Assembly: GCA_015059715.1 (NCBI GenBank)
Contig: SUZV01000013.1
Location: 1 to 64,000 of the forward strand
Source: Rikenellaceae bacterium
GTDB lineage: Bacteria; Bacteroidota; Bacteroidia; Bacteroidales; Rikenellaceae
Reading direction: 5' to 3'
Length of the DNA: 64,000 nt
Below are positions 46,340 to 54,850 of this stretch, piece after piece; position 1 is the first letter of the stretch, and every line of letters begins with the position of its first letter. A model generated the notes under the pieces. The model did no database searches. It saw only the letters and a list, made by a program, of their open reading frames with translations, and was not told the DNA's origin. Both the position numbers and the translations under genes were made by a program.

Positions 46340-48337
46340 ATGATAGATCGCGAAACCATAGATAGAATATACGCTGCTCTCAATATCGTAGATATTGTGG
46401 GCGACTATGTTACGTTGCGTCGTAAGGGTGTCAACTACGAGGCCTGCTGTCCCTTCCATCAGGAGAAGACTCCCTCGTTTAAGGTGTCGCCTGCACGTGG
46501 CATATATAAGTGTTTCGGCTGTGGTAAGACGGGCAATGCCGTAAACTTCGTCATGGAGAGCGAGAGTGCTACCTATCCCGAGGCATTGAGGATGCTCGCC
46601 AAGCGTTATGGTATCGAGGTACGTGAGGAGGCTATGACCGACGAGGATATAGCTCGCAACAACAACCGTGAGAGTATGTTCGCGCTCAATGGCTGGGCGA
46701 TGGAGTACTTCCGTCGCTATATGATGACCGAGGATGAGGGGCGTAGCGTGGCACTTAGTTACTTTAGCTCGGTGCGAGGATTCTCCGATGCCACAATCAA
46801 CCGCTTTGGTCTCGGCTTCTGTCCCTCGTCGGGTGACCGCTTCTCTATGGAGGCTCTGGCGGCAGGCTATCAGCGCGACTATCTACTATCTACGGGTTTG
46901 TCGATTGAGCGCGAGAGTGATGGCAGGCTGCGCGATAGATTCTACGATAGGGTGATATTCCCTATACACAATATCTCTGGTCGTATCGTGGGCTTTGGTG
47001 GCCGCACGCTGAGGAGCGATAAGAAGGTCGCCAAGTATCAGAACTCGCCCGAGAGCGATATTTACAATAAGCGCAGGGAGTTGTATGGCCTCTATTTTGC
47101 TAAAAAGGCCATCCAGCAGGAGGATGTGGCTATCCTTGTCGAGGGTTATGCCGATGTTATCTCGATGCACCAGGCAGGTGTCGAGAATGTCGTAGCCTCG
47201 TCGGGAACATCGCTTACTGAGGAGCAGGTGCGTCTTTTGGGTCGCTTTACGCAGAACGTGACACTTATGTTCGATGGCGACTCGGCAGGTGTCAAGGCGG
47301 CACTGCGTGGTGTCGATATAATCCTCAAGGAGGGTATGAATGTGCGTATTGTCTTGCTACCCGAGGAGCACGACCCCGATACTTTCGCAAGACAGAGTGA
47401 CTCGGAGAGCCTGAGGGCATATATTAGGGATAACTCGCAGGACTTCTTAGCCTTCAAGGCGCGATTACTGCTCGGCGAGGCTACGGGTGACCCTCTGAAG
47501 CGTGCAGATGCTATTAACGATATGGTTGGCTCGATATCGCTTATCCCCGATGAGATAAAACGCTCGGAGTATGTGCGTTACTGTGCCGAGATTATGGCTG
47601 TCGAGCAGCAGACTCTGGCCGTTGCCGTAGCGCGTCAGTTGGAGGGTATCAAGGGTAATGGCGAGGCTCAGAACTTCCTGCAACGTCAGCAGCTGCGCGA
47701 AAGGCAGAAGGCTACGCCCTCGTCGCTATATGTCGAGAAGCCTACCTCGGAGCAAAATGCCAAGTTGGGCTCTTCGTATCCTGTAGGTACTACGCCCGAG
47801 ACCCTGGAGCGCGACTTGGCCAAGTACCTGTTAAAGTATGGTCACATATACTGCTCGGTGCTTGACGATAATAACCAAGTCGTTGAGTTTAACGTGGCTA
47901 ACTACATCTTCGAGCAGCTCGATGAGGATAACCTGCAATTTAATATCGAGGTGTATCGCACCATTATGGAGCTGTACCGTGCTGAGTGGATGCGTCTTGG
48001 TGAGGGCCATGAGGTGTCGTCGCACATATTTATCAACCACCACGACCCTGATGTGAATAGAGTGAGTATAGAGCTACTTACGGCCGATGACAACTATGTC
48101 ATTAGCAAGATATGGGAGCAGAAGGAGGTGCATATCGAGAGTGCCGAGGAGCAGCTTGCCGAGGCTGTACCCGAGGCTGTGGGACTCTATAAGTGGCGTA
48201 TGCTCGACAAACGCATCGCCGAGCTTCAGGCCCGTTTGGTATGCGAGGGTGAGGATGTAGAGGCTGTGTTATCGCTCTTGTCGAAGTATATGGCGGCACG
48301 TGTGGTTATAAGCAAGAACCTCGGCAGGTTGATATAG
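46340..48337 (+). CDS. dnaG: DNA primase
   Basis: This 665-residue enzyme makes RNA primers at the replication fork. The N-terminal zinc-binding domain has CPFH and CFGC (Cys37, His40, Cys58, Cys61). The catalytic core includes GFGGRTL, the TOPRIM motifs LVEGYADVISM and LMFDGDSAGVKAA, followed by the helicase-binding C-terminal region. I chose the ATG at 46340 over an upstream in-frame TTG (46325), which lies inside the -7 box. Confidence 0.95.
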   Translation: MIDRETIDRIYAALNIVDIVGDYVTLRRKGVNYEACCPFHQEKTPSFKVSPARGIYKCFGCGKTGNAVNFVMESESATYPEALRMLAKRYGIEVREEAMTDEDIARNNNRESMFALNGWAMEYFRRYMMTEDEGRSVALSYFSSVRGFSDATINRFGLGFCPSSGDRFSMEALAAGYQRDYLLSTGLSIERESDGRLRDRFYDRVIFPIHNISGRIVGFGGRTLRSDKKVAKYQNSPESDIYNKRRELYGLYFAKKAIQQEDVAILVEGYADVISMHQAGVENVVASSGTSLTEEQVRLLGRFTQNVTLMFDGDSAGVKAALRGVDIILKEGMNVRIVLLPEEHDPDTFARQSDSESLRAYIRDNSQDFLAFKARLLLGEATGDPLKRADAINDMVGSISLIPDEIKRSEYVRYCAEIMAVEQQTLAVAVARQLEGIKGNGEAQNFLQRQQLRERQKATPSSLYVEKPTSEQNAKLGSSYPVGTTPETLERDLAKYLLKYGHIYCSVLDDNNQVVEFNVANYIFEQLDEDNLQFNIEVYRTIMELYRAEWMRLGEGHEVSSHIFINHHDPDVNRVSIELLTADDNYVISKIWEQKEVHIESAEEQLAEAVPEAVGLYKWRMLDKRIAELQARLVCEGEDVEAVLSLLSKYMAARVVISKNLGRLI

Positions 48338-48362
48338 TGTCGACACTATCTGTGGGAAAAAA

Positions 48363-48523
48363 GGGTGGGCCCCGGAGCGTCGACGTATCACTACGCCAAC
48401 AGTGTGCAAACAGAAAATAAACTTAAAAGATGTGTAAAACATATCAAAGATAAAAGAATTAGTTACCTTTATCCGGGTCCACCCACATCGAAGCGTGGCA
48501 AAAGATGTGCCGAAGCGTGGGTG
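48363..48523 (+). ncRNA. Structured spacer RNA between dnaG and smpB, unknown class
   Basis: GGGTGGGCCCCGG (48363-48375) can pair with CCGGGTCCACCC (48473-48484), enclosing about 97 bases. The CACCCAC at 48480-48486 can instead pair with GTGGGTG at 48517-48523, so the two helices compete. A 10-base direct repeat CGAAGCGTGG occurs at 48489 and 48511. No ORF fits. Strand and transcript limits are uncertain; it may be the dnaG 3' UTR. Confidence 0.4.
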
Positions 48524-48567
48524 TGAGGAGAAAATAGAGGGGTGTAGGGTAGTCTAATTTAGTATTG

Positions 48568-48575
48568 TAGATTTG
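48568..48575 (+). promoter_or_regulatory. -7 box abutting the smpB start
   Basis: TAGATTTG ends three bases before the ATG at 48579; another apparently leaderless arrangement. Confidence 0.45.
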
Positions 48576-48578
48576 ATT

Positions 48579-49043
48579 ATGGCAGACTATAAAAATATAA
48601 ACATACGCAATAAACGTGCGACCTTCGACTACGAGATTATCGAGGAGTATGTGGCAGGCATCGTGCTTGTAGGCACCGAGATAAAGTCCTTGCGCCTCGG
48701 TAAGGCCTCGATTGTCGACTCATACTGCTACTTCGAGCTTGGCGAGCTGTGGATTCGTAATGTCAACATCGCCGAGTATACTTGGGGTACGTGCAATAAC
48801 CATGTGCCTAAGCGTGATCGTAAGCTGCTGCTCAATCGCAAGGAGCTGACAAAGTTGCAACGCTCACTTCAGGATAGGGGCCTTACGGTTGTGGGCCTTA
48901 GGCTCTTTATCAATGACAGGGGCTTGGCCAAGGTGGCTATAGGCCTTGCACGTGGTCGTAAGTCCTACGATAAGCGAGAGTATATCAAGGAGAACGATGC
49001 TAAGCGCGAGATGGATAAGGCGATGAAGATAGGTCGTAGATAA
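48579..49043 (+). CDS. smpB: SsrA-binding protein SmpB
   Basis: SmpB binds tmRNA and brings it to stalled ribosomes for trans-translation. The 154-residue product has the family signatures [42 protein letters not shown] and a basic C terminus (KRDRKLL, then [25 protein letters not shown]). I chose the ATG at 48579; a TTG six bases earlier lies in the promoter. The tmRNA gene itself is not seen nearby. Confidence 0.95.
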   Translation: MADYKNINIRNKRATFDYEIIEEYVAGIVLVGTEIKSLRLGKASIVDSYCYFELGELWIRNVNIAEYTWGTCNNHVPKRDRKLLLNRKELTKLQRSLQDRGLTVVGLRLFINDRGLAKVAIGLARGRKSYDKREYIKENDAKREMDKAMKIGRR

Positions 49044-49064
49044 ATAGATAACAGCAAAAAAAAT

Positions 49065-49775
49065 ATGGCACTTATATTATCAATAGAGACAGGTACGGAT
49101 ATATGCTCTGTGGCACTTGCCAACGATGGCGAGCTTATGGCCCTGCGCGAGAGTGATGAGGGGCGTGACCACGCTAAAAAGGTGGCCCTCTTCGTTGACG
49201 AGCTACTAAAGGAGACGGGTGTGCAGCCCGACGACCTCGATGCTATCGCTGTAGGCAAGGGCCCTGGCTCATACACAGGCCTGCGTATAGGAGTATCCTT
49301 TGCTAAGGGTATGTGCTATGCCCTCGATATCCCACTTATCGCCATCGGTTCGCTCGATGCGCTTACCGAGGTGGCGCGTGAGGATTTCGATGCAGGCATC
49401 CTCGATTTGGAGGATGACCAGTGGACATCGTCACACCTTGTACCTATGGTCGATGCGCGACGTATGGAGGTATATACCCAGATTTTTAACACTTCGGGTG
49501 AGTCGCTTACCGAAGTTAGTGCCGAGGTTGTCGATGCCGATAGCTTTAGGCAGTGGCGCGAGCAGGGGGGCATTGTTCTCTTTGGTAACGGCGCGAAGAA
49601 GTGTGCCGAGGTGCTTGAGGGTGCTCTATATGTAAGTGTGTCGCCCTCGGCGCGTGGTCTTGTACGCCTTGCCGAGGAGGCCTTCAATGCCTCAAAATTC
49701 GAGGATATCGCCTATTTCGAGCCCTTCTACCTTAAGGACTTCGTGGTCATCCCCTCGAAGAAAAAGCTGTTGTAA
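49065..49775 (+). CDS. tsaB: tRNA threonylcarbamoyladenosine biosynthesis protein TsaB
   Basis: TsaB is the partner of TsaD in t6A37 synthesis. The 236-residue protein has the actin-like opening LSIETGTDICSVAL, the DAIAVGKGPGSYTGLRIGVSFAKGM block that identifies the family, and a C-terminal PFYLKDF. The t6A it helps make is the substrate of MtaB encoded at 6052-7350. It is tail to tail with recN. Confidence 0.93.
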   Translation: MALILSIETGTDICSVALANDGELMALRESDEGRDHAKKVALFVDELLKETGVQPDDLDAIAVGKGPGSYTGLRIGVSFAKGMCYALDIPLIAIGSLDALTEVAREDFDAGILDLEDDQWTSSHLVPMVDARRMEVYTQIFNTSGESLTEVSAEVVDADSFRQWREQGGIVLFGNGAKKCAEVLEGALYVSVSPSARGLVRLAEEAFNASKFEDIAYFEPFYLKDFVVIPSKKKLL

Positions 49776-49794
49776 GGGGCATTGGAATGTATGA

Positions 49795-49830
49795 AAAAAT
49801 CCTCTTGGGTCTTAGCCTAAGAGGATTTTT
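49795..49830. terminator. Bidirectional terminator between tsaB and recN
   Basis: AAAAATCCTCTT (49795-49806) pairs with AAGAGGATTTTT (49819-49830). The right arm lies within the last codons of recN. Confidence 0.9.
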
Positions 49831-51452
49831 GCTTGCTTACGTGCCGCATCGGTAATTGTGCTGCCCGAGAGCATCGTGGCAATCTCGTCGATACGCTCAG
49901 CCTTGCTCAGGCGGCGGATGTTACTATGTCCCGCCTCCTTGTAGACCACAAAGTGAGTGCCAGGCTTCGAGGCTACCTGTGGTAGGTGGGTGATGTCGAT
50001 GACCTGTAGCACCTCCGAGAGATTGGCTATAATGTCGCCCATAGCATCGGCAATACGTCCCGATACGCCTGTGTCTATCTCGTCGAATATGACCGTAGGC
50101 AGACGCTTGCGCTGCGCAAGCAACGACTTAAGCGATAGCATAATGCGTGAGAGCTCACCTCCCGAGGCTACGCGCTCAACAGCCGTAGGAGTAGCCGTGC
50201 GGTTGGCGGTAAAGAGGTAGGCTACGCAGTCGCGCCCCGAGGGTAGGAACTTATCTGCCGCGCTAATCTCGACAACGAAGCGTGCATCCTCCATGCCGAG
50301 CTGGTGGAGCATATCCTCGATGTATGACTCCAGCTTCGAGCATACACCCTTGCGGCTAATGCTTAGCTCCTCGGCTACGCTCTGGCACTCGCTCTCTGCG
50401 GCCTCGATACGCTCGGCCATAGCCTTAATCTCGGCATCGCTGTTATCTATCGTAGCAAGGCGAGCCTCAAGCTCTGCGAACTTATCCAAAAGGTCGTCAT
50501 ACGACTCTGCGCGGTGCTTCATTTCGAGCGAGTATATGGTGTTTAGCCTCTCGCTAAGCTGCTGTATGCGCTCTGGGTCGGCATCTATGCGCTCTGCCTC
50601 GTCAGCTGCCGTTGTGCTTATATCCTTAAGCTCGGCAATGACCGACTTTATCCTCTTGGCGAGTGTTGCGCCAGCAGCATAACGCTCACCCAATGCACCA
50701 AGGTCGCGCTCCGAGCGTGTAAGGGTTACTAACGCCCCGAGTTCCTCATCGTCGAGGGTATTGCGCAGCAGTGTCAGGGCCTCGCTTATGCGGTCTGCGC
50801 TCTCTAATGTCGATAGTAGCTGCTCTGTTTCTGCCTGCTCGCCACGCTTAAGCTTTGCGGCGCGTAGCTCCTCGACGGTGTATCGCAGCCACTCCTCATC
50901 GCGTCGCGCAGCCTCCATCTGCTCGCACATTGCGCGGTAGTCGCCTCGTAGCCTCTGTAGTGTGGCGAGGAGTGCGGTGTAGCGCGACAATATCTCGCTG
51001 TTGTCGGCGAGGCTGTCGAGCGAAGATATGCGAAACTCCTCTGATGCGAGGATAAGGTTCTGATGCTGCGAGTGTATATCTACAAGGTGCGCACCTAACT
51101 CCTTGAGTGTGCCGAGGGGTACGGGCATATCGCCTATGAAGGCGCGGCTCTTGCCCGCAGGGGTTATAACGCGACGTATGGTTATCTGGCTCTCGTAGTC
51201 GAGGTCGTTCTCCTCAAAGAGGGGCTCAAGACCATAGCCCTCGATGTCGAAAAGAGCCTCCACTACGCAGTTACGCTCAAGGTCCTTGAGTGCCTGGCCC
51301 TCGTTTTTTGCTCCGAGGAGCAGACCTAAAGCCCCGAGGAGTATGGACTTACCAGCACCTGTCTCACCAGTGATGATGTTCAGGTGGCTGTCCCACTCGA
51401 CGCTGAGGCTCTCTATAAGGGCATAGTTCTCTATCTTAAGGCTCTTAAGCAT
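49812..51452 (-). CDS. recN: DNA repair protein RecN
   Basis: This SMC-like ATPase takes part in double-strand break repair. The 546-residue product has the Walker A GETGAGKSILLGAL near residue 33, a long central coiled coil (about 150-370), the ABC signature RVASGGELSRIML and the Walker B VIFDEIDTGVSG. It is the last gene of the bamD, omega-like, coaBC, recN run, three bases after coaBC. Confidence 0.95.
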   Translation of the reverse strand: MLKSLKIENYALIESLSVEWDSHLNIITGETGAGKSILLGALGLLLGAKNEGQALKDLERNCVVEALFDIEGYGLEPLFEENDLDYESQITIRRVITPAGKSRAFIGDMPVPLGTLKELGAHLVDIHSQHQNLILASEEFRISSLDSLADNSEILSRYTALLATLQRLRGDYRAMCEQMEAARRDEEWLRYTVEELRAAKLKRGEQAETEQLLSTLESADRISEALTLLRNTLDDEELGALVTLTRSERDLGALGERYAAGATLAKRIKSVIAELKDISTTAADEAERIDADPERIQQLSERLNTIYSLEMKHRAESYDDLLDKFAELEARLATIDNSDAEIKAMAERIEAAESECQSVAEELSISRKGVCSKLESYIEDMLHQLGMEDARFVVEISAADKFLPSGRDCVAYLFTANRTATPTAVERVASGGELSRIMLSLKSLLAQRKRLPTVIFDEIDTGVSGRIADAMGDIIANLSEVLQVIDITHLPQVASKPGTHFVVYKEAGHSNIRRLSKAERIDEIATMLSGSTITDAARKQAKILLG

Positions 51453-51455
51453 TGG

Positions 51456-52655
51456 TTATCTGTTGTTTATGCTCTCAATCTTGTCTACTATGATGCTTGC
51501 CACCTCGCGCTTCGACATTAGTGGATGCTCCGTGCTTCCTTGGCGATCTATGATTGTCACCTTGTTGGTGTCGCCCTGAAATCCTGCACCCTTGTCGCGC
51601 AACGAGTTGAGCACTACGAAGTCGAGGTTTTTGCGCTGGAGCTTATCCTCGGCATTTGCCGCCTCGTTATCTGTTTCGAGGGCAAAGCCTACGAGTATGC
51701 GGCCCTCCTTACTTGCCCCCAGCTCCTTGGCTATATCTTTTGTGCGCTTAAGCTCTATGCGCATATCGTCATCGGACTTCTTAAGCTTGTGGTCCGCTAC
51801 GGCTACGGGGGTGTAGTCGGCTACCGCAGCACACATAATGCCGCCATCGGCCTCGCGCCACGCCTCGACTGCGGCGTTGTACATATCCTCGGCCGAGACT
51901 ACATCTACGCGCTTTACACCACGTGGTGTCGCGAGCGTTGTGCGCCCTGTTATCAGTGTCACCTCGGCACCGCGCAGTGCTAACTCTTCGGCTATGGCAT
52001 AACCCATCTTTCCCGATGAGTGGTTTGTTATGAACCTTACGGGGTCTATAGCCTCTATTGTCGCACCTGCGGTGACTATATATCGCTTCGAGCTAAGCGT
52101 TTTGTCCACTTTTTTAGCCATAAGGCCCTTTATCTGCTCAACAATCTCCTCGGGCTCGGCCATACGTCCCTTGCCTACAAGTCCCGAGGCGAGCTCGCCA
52201 TCCTGCGGTTCGATTATTGCCACGCCGCGCTCGGCGAGTGTGCGCAAATTCTGTTGCGTAGTGACGTGGGCATACATATCGAGGTCCATTGCTGGGGCTA
52301 CGGCTACCTGGGCACGTGCCGAGAGGTATGTAGTCATCAGCAGGTTATCGGCGATGCCTGTAGCCATCTTTGCGAGGGTATTTGCCGTAGCTGGAGCTAT
52401 GAGCATCATATCTGCCCACTCTCCGAGCGACACATGCGAGTTCCACTCTCCATTCTCGGGGTTGAAGAACTCGACGAGGATGGGGTGCTTCGATAGTGTC
52501 GCCATAGTCAGGGGTGTTATGAACTGCTTTGCGAGGGGAGTCATCACCACGCGGACCTCAGCACCCTCCTTGACTAAAAGACGGCACAGCATAGCTGCCT
52601 TGTATGCTGCTATGCTGCCTGTTATGCCGAGTATTATGTGCTTTCCTTTAAGCAT
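51456..52655 (-). CDS. coaBC: Bifunctional phosphopantothenoylcysteine decarboxylase/phosphopantothenate-cysteine ligase
   Basis: CoaBC carries out two steps of CoA synthesis. The 399-residue protein has the FMN-binding CoaC half (about 1-185: GITGSIAAYKAAML, HVSLGEWADMMLIAPATANT with the catalytic His) and the CoaB half (about 190-399: ITAGATIEAIDPVRFITNHSSGKMG and DHKLKK with a conserved Lys). Length and order are normal. CoA made here also supplies the phosphopantetheine used by the NRPS transferase. Confidence 0.95.
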   Translation of the reverse strand: MLKGKHIILGITGSIAAYKAAMLCRLLVKEGAEVRVVMTPLAKQFITPLTMATLSKHPILVEFFNPENGEWNSHVSLGEWADMMLIAPATANTLAKMATGIADNLLMTTYLSARAQVAVAPAMDLDMYAHVTTQQNLRTLAERGVAIIEPQDGELASGLVGKGRMAEPEEIVEQIKGLMAKKVDKTLSSKRYIVTAGATIEAIDPVRFITNHSSGKMGYAIAEELALRGAEVTLITGRTTLATPRGVKRVDVVSAEDMYNAAVEAWREADGGIMCAAVADYTPVAVADHKLKKSDDDMRIELKRTKDIAKELGASKEGRILVGFALETDNEAANAEDKLQRKNLDFVVLNSLRDKGAGFQGDTNKVTIIDRQGSTEHPLMSKREVASIIVDKIESINNR

Positions 52656-52692
52656 TCTTTTACTCTTTTATGTTGTGGGAAAGGTCTGCCTA

Positions 52693-53013
52693 CTACTTCT
52701 CTGCTCCGCGACGGAAGTATAGGTCGCCATCGAGAAACTCCTCGGTAGCGATTATTGCGGGCTTAGGAAGACGCTCATAGTGGCGCGAAATCTCTATCTG
52801 TTCGCGGTTCTCGAAGGTCTCCTCCACCGAGTTGTCTGTAGGTGCTGAGAAGTCGGCGAGCTTACGGTTAAGCTCCGTTTTAAGCTCTATTGCAATCTGG
52901 TTTGCACGGCGAGCGATGATGTTAATGCTCTCGTAGATGTTACCCGTAGGTGTGTCGAGGTCCACCATTTTGCGTGTTACTGTGTTGCTGGGCACGTTCT
53001 TCTTAATCTCCAT
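52693..53013 (-). CDS. RNA polymerase omega-like subunit
   Basis: This roughly 106-residue protein starts MEIKKNVPSNTVTRKM and contains GNIYESINIIARRANQIAIELKTEL, which matches the RpoZ/omega family as found in Bacteroidota. I chose the start at 53013; the longer frame upstream overlaps the region after bamD and lacks family sequence. The neighbourhood bamD, omega, coaBC, recN is conserved in the phylum. Confidence 0.8.
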   Translation of the reverse strand: MEIKKNVPSNTVTRKMVDLDTPTGNIYESINIIARRANQIAIELKTELNRKLADFSAPTDNSVEETFENREQIEISRHYERLPKPAIIATEEFLDGDLYFRRGAEK

Positions 53014-53065
53014 AGCTTCTATATTGTTATTTATATTTCTATCGTTTTTGTTCTGTTTCGAGGGG

Positions 53066-53899
53066 TTATATCTCTGCGCTCTCCTCTGTTGTGCGCCTCT
53101 TGTCGATAAAGTTACGCGAGGCTTTGGCCATACGTTCAAGCTCTTTTATATGTTTCGACTCGGGGTACTCGGCGAGGAACGAGTAGTAGTGGTCGAGCAT
53201 TGCGAGGTATCTGTCGAGCTGCTTCGACTCTACGGAGTTTTCGGCCAAGCGGTATGCCGATACTGTTGCGTAGTACATCATCTCCTCTGTGCGTGGCGAT
53301 TCGGGATACTGCTTCATAGCATTCTTGAACGCCACTATAGCGGCCTTGTAACGGCCTATTTTGAAGTATGTGTAAGCGTTCATGTAGCTCTTCTCCATCA
53401 GTCGCTCTGTCAGTGTGTTGAGCATCTCCTGGAACTCGTCGTAGTTCTCCGATTCGGGATATCGCGACATAAACTCTGTTATCGCTATTATTGCCTGCGA
53501 TGTCATCGTCTGGTCGCGCTCTGGTGGCGGAGCCATGTAGTAGTGACATAGGGCATACATACCCTCGGCATCCTCGATAAATGGGCTACGTCCGAACTTA
53601 CGGCGATACTCATCGAGGAGTGTTGCCGCCTCGTCCCAGCTGTGCTCTTTGAACTTGCAACGCGCGTTGTAGAACGATAGCGAGTCCTCGCGTGGTGTAC
53701 CTAAGTATATGTGCCTGCAAGCCTCAAATAGTGCCGATGCCTTGTCCCACTTTTGGTCTTCGTAGAGCATCAGAGCTTGGCTGTATGCGTACTGTGGGTC
53801 CCCCGACTTTAGGGCCTCGTTAACTACGCTGCACGACGCTACGAGCAGTGTTGCCGCTATGGTTGTTGCTATATATCCCCAAAAAGGCTTCATTGTCAT
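53066..53899 (-). CDS. bamD: Outer membrane assembly lipoprotein BamD
   Basis: BamD is the essential lipoprotein of the beta-barrel assembly machine. The product of about 277 residues has a lipobox LLVASC after a short hydrophobic stretch and five TPR-like repeats (ALMLYEDQKWDKASALFEAC, YNARCKFKEHSWDEAATLLDEY, YMNAYTYFKIGRYKAAIVAFKN and others). I chose MTMKPFW at 53899 (or the ATG at 53893) as start; the longer frame lacks a signal sequence. A TAACTTTG -7 box lies at 53934-53941. Confidence 0.88.
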   Translation of the reverse strand: MTMKPFWGYIATTIAATLLVASCSVVNEALKSGDPQYAYSQALMLYEDQKWDKASALFEACRHIYLGTPREDSLSFYNARCKFKEHSWDEAATLLDEYRRKFGRSPFIEDAEGMYALCHYYMAPPPERDQTMTSQAIIAITEFMSRYPESENYDEFQEMLNTLTERLMEKSYMNAYTYFKIGRYKAAIVAFKNAMKQYPESPRTEEMMYYATVSAYRLAENSVESKQLDRYLAMLDHYYSFLAEYPESKHIKELERMAKASRNFIDKRRTTEESAEI

Positions 53900-54003
53900 C
53901 AGTTGTTTCTTTCGCTTATGTGCATAAGCGCACAAAGTTACACAATATTTTTTAATAAACGAACAATGTTGTGAAATTATTGCAGAAAAGGGTGGCTGTA
54001 TCT

Positions 54004-54226
54004 TCACCTTGCGGTGACAGCTAAAGCTGAAAGGGTAGGTCGCAGGCTTTTCGCCTGCTAAAGGGTAGCTAAAGAGTAGCTCGTGCCTGCGGCACTAAAG
54101 GGTAGCTAAAGGGTGCTGAATTTTCCCCTTAGCTCGCTAAAGCGAGCGCGCTACACTTTAGCAAGCTATGCTTGCGCCCTACCCTTTAGTGGGCCTTTGC
54201 CCACGCACTACACTTAGCTCGTTTTT
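54004..54226. repeat. Hairpin array A (downstream of the four-helix-bundle gene)
   Basis: Short hairpins with variable but self-complementary stems (for example GCAGGC/GCCTGC, GTGCC/GGCAC, CTCGC/GCGAG, CAAGC/GCTTG, GGGC/GCCC) alternate with the spacer CTAAAGGGTAG. At about 54114-54130 (GGGTGCTGAATTTTCCC) the spacer orientation flips to CTACCCTTTAG or CTACACTTTAG. The right end runs into the last codons and stop of the gene at 54214. Confidence 0.8.
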
Positions 54227-54768
54227 CCTCTCTTGTCGACTCTTGCATGATACATGCGCTCCTTGAAGCCTCCCTCCGATGTGAATTTGTCGCTTAATGA
54301 CTTGATAAGGTTATATAGTAGGTAGTCGCACTGTTTTATAAGGACTATTGCCATATTGATTACAGTGATATCGTTGCGTGACTGAGCTATGTCTATAAAG
54401 TATTGCGAGTCGGAGTGTTGTCTTCCTAATCGTTGCATAGCTTTGAACTCCTCAGATGATGTGCCCCATACATTTTCGCCACGCACCCTAATATAGTCGT
54501 TGTAGTCCTCAAGAAGCTCTCTGAGGCTTCCTCTTGCCACGTTTAGCAACATTAGTCCTGAGGCTGTCGATGTGGCCATGTCTATGCAACCCTCGACTAT
54601 ATTTTGTTTGCATGAGCGAGCAGCCTGTATCATCTGGTCGTAGGTGCGGTCTTTGGAGTCTATAAACCTTTTGCAAAAGTGGTATGTTAGGTCGTAGATG
54701 ACCATAGATTTCTTGTAGCAAAGTAGGTCCTTGTAGTTTGTGTTGCGAGGAATTAGGAGCTTATCCAT
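54214..54768 (-). CDS. Four-helix-bundle (S23/IVS-like) protein with suffix domain
   Basis: This 184-residue protein has the S23/IVS four-helix-bundle pattern: YKDLLCYKKSMVIYDLTYHFCKRF, then DQMIQAARSCKQNIVEGC, then a third helix with SLRELLEDYNDYI. A C-terminal extension (about 125-184) resembles the suffix domain known in Bacteroidota. Relatives are encoded in intervening sequences of 23S rRNA genes and, as Avd, in diversity-generating retroelements. I chose MDKLLIPRN as start because a consensus promoter sits just upstream. The gene is flanked on both sides by hairpin arrays and its last codons lie in array A. Confidence 0.8.
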   Translation of the reverse strand: MDKLLIPRNTNYKDLLCYKKSMVIYDLTYHFCKRFIDSKDRTYDQMIQAARSCKQNIVEGCIDMATSTASGLMLLNVARGSLRELLEDYNDYIRVRGENVWGTSSEEFKAMQRLGRQHSDSQYFIDIAQSRNDITVINMAIVLIKQCDYLLYNLIKSLSDKFTSEGGFKERMYHARVDKRGKTS

Positions 54769-54784
54769 TGGAGTGTTGTTTTCA

Positions 54785-54815
54785 CAAAAGTAGTGAAATA
54801 AATTGAATGTTGCAA
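54785..54815 (-). promoter_or_regulatory. Promoter of the four-helix-bundle gene
   Basis: Minus strand TTG (54813-54815), 20 bases, TACTTTTG (54785-54792). It lies between the gene and array B, so array B is not in this transcript but array A is. Confidence 0.75.
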
Positions 54816-54850
54816 GCTGTGAGGTAAATTGATTATGGGGGTGATATGAA

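Noticed and set aside
48338..48578. tmRNA next to smpB
   Set aside because: No tRNA-like ends, no T loop (TTCGA), and no tag ORF followed by stop with the expected context were found in the spacer.
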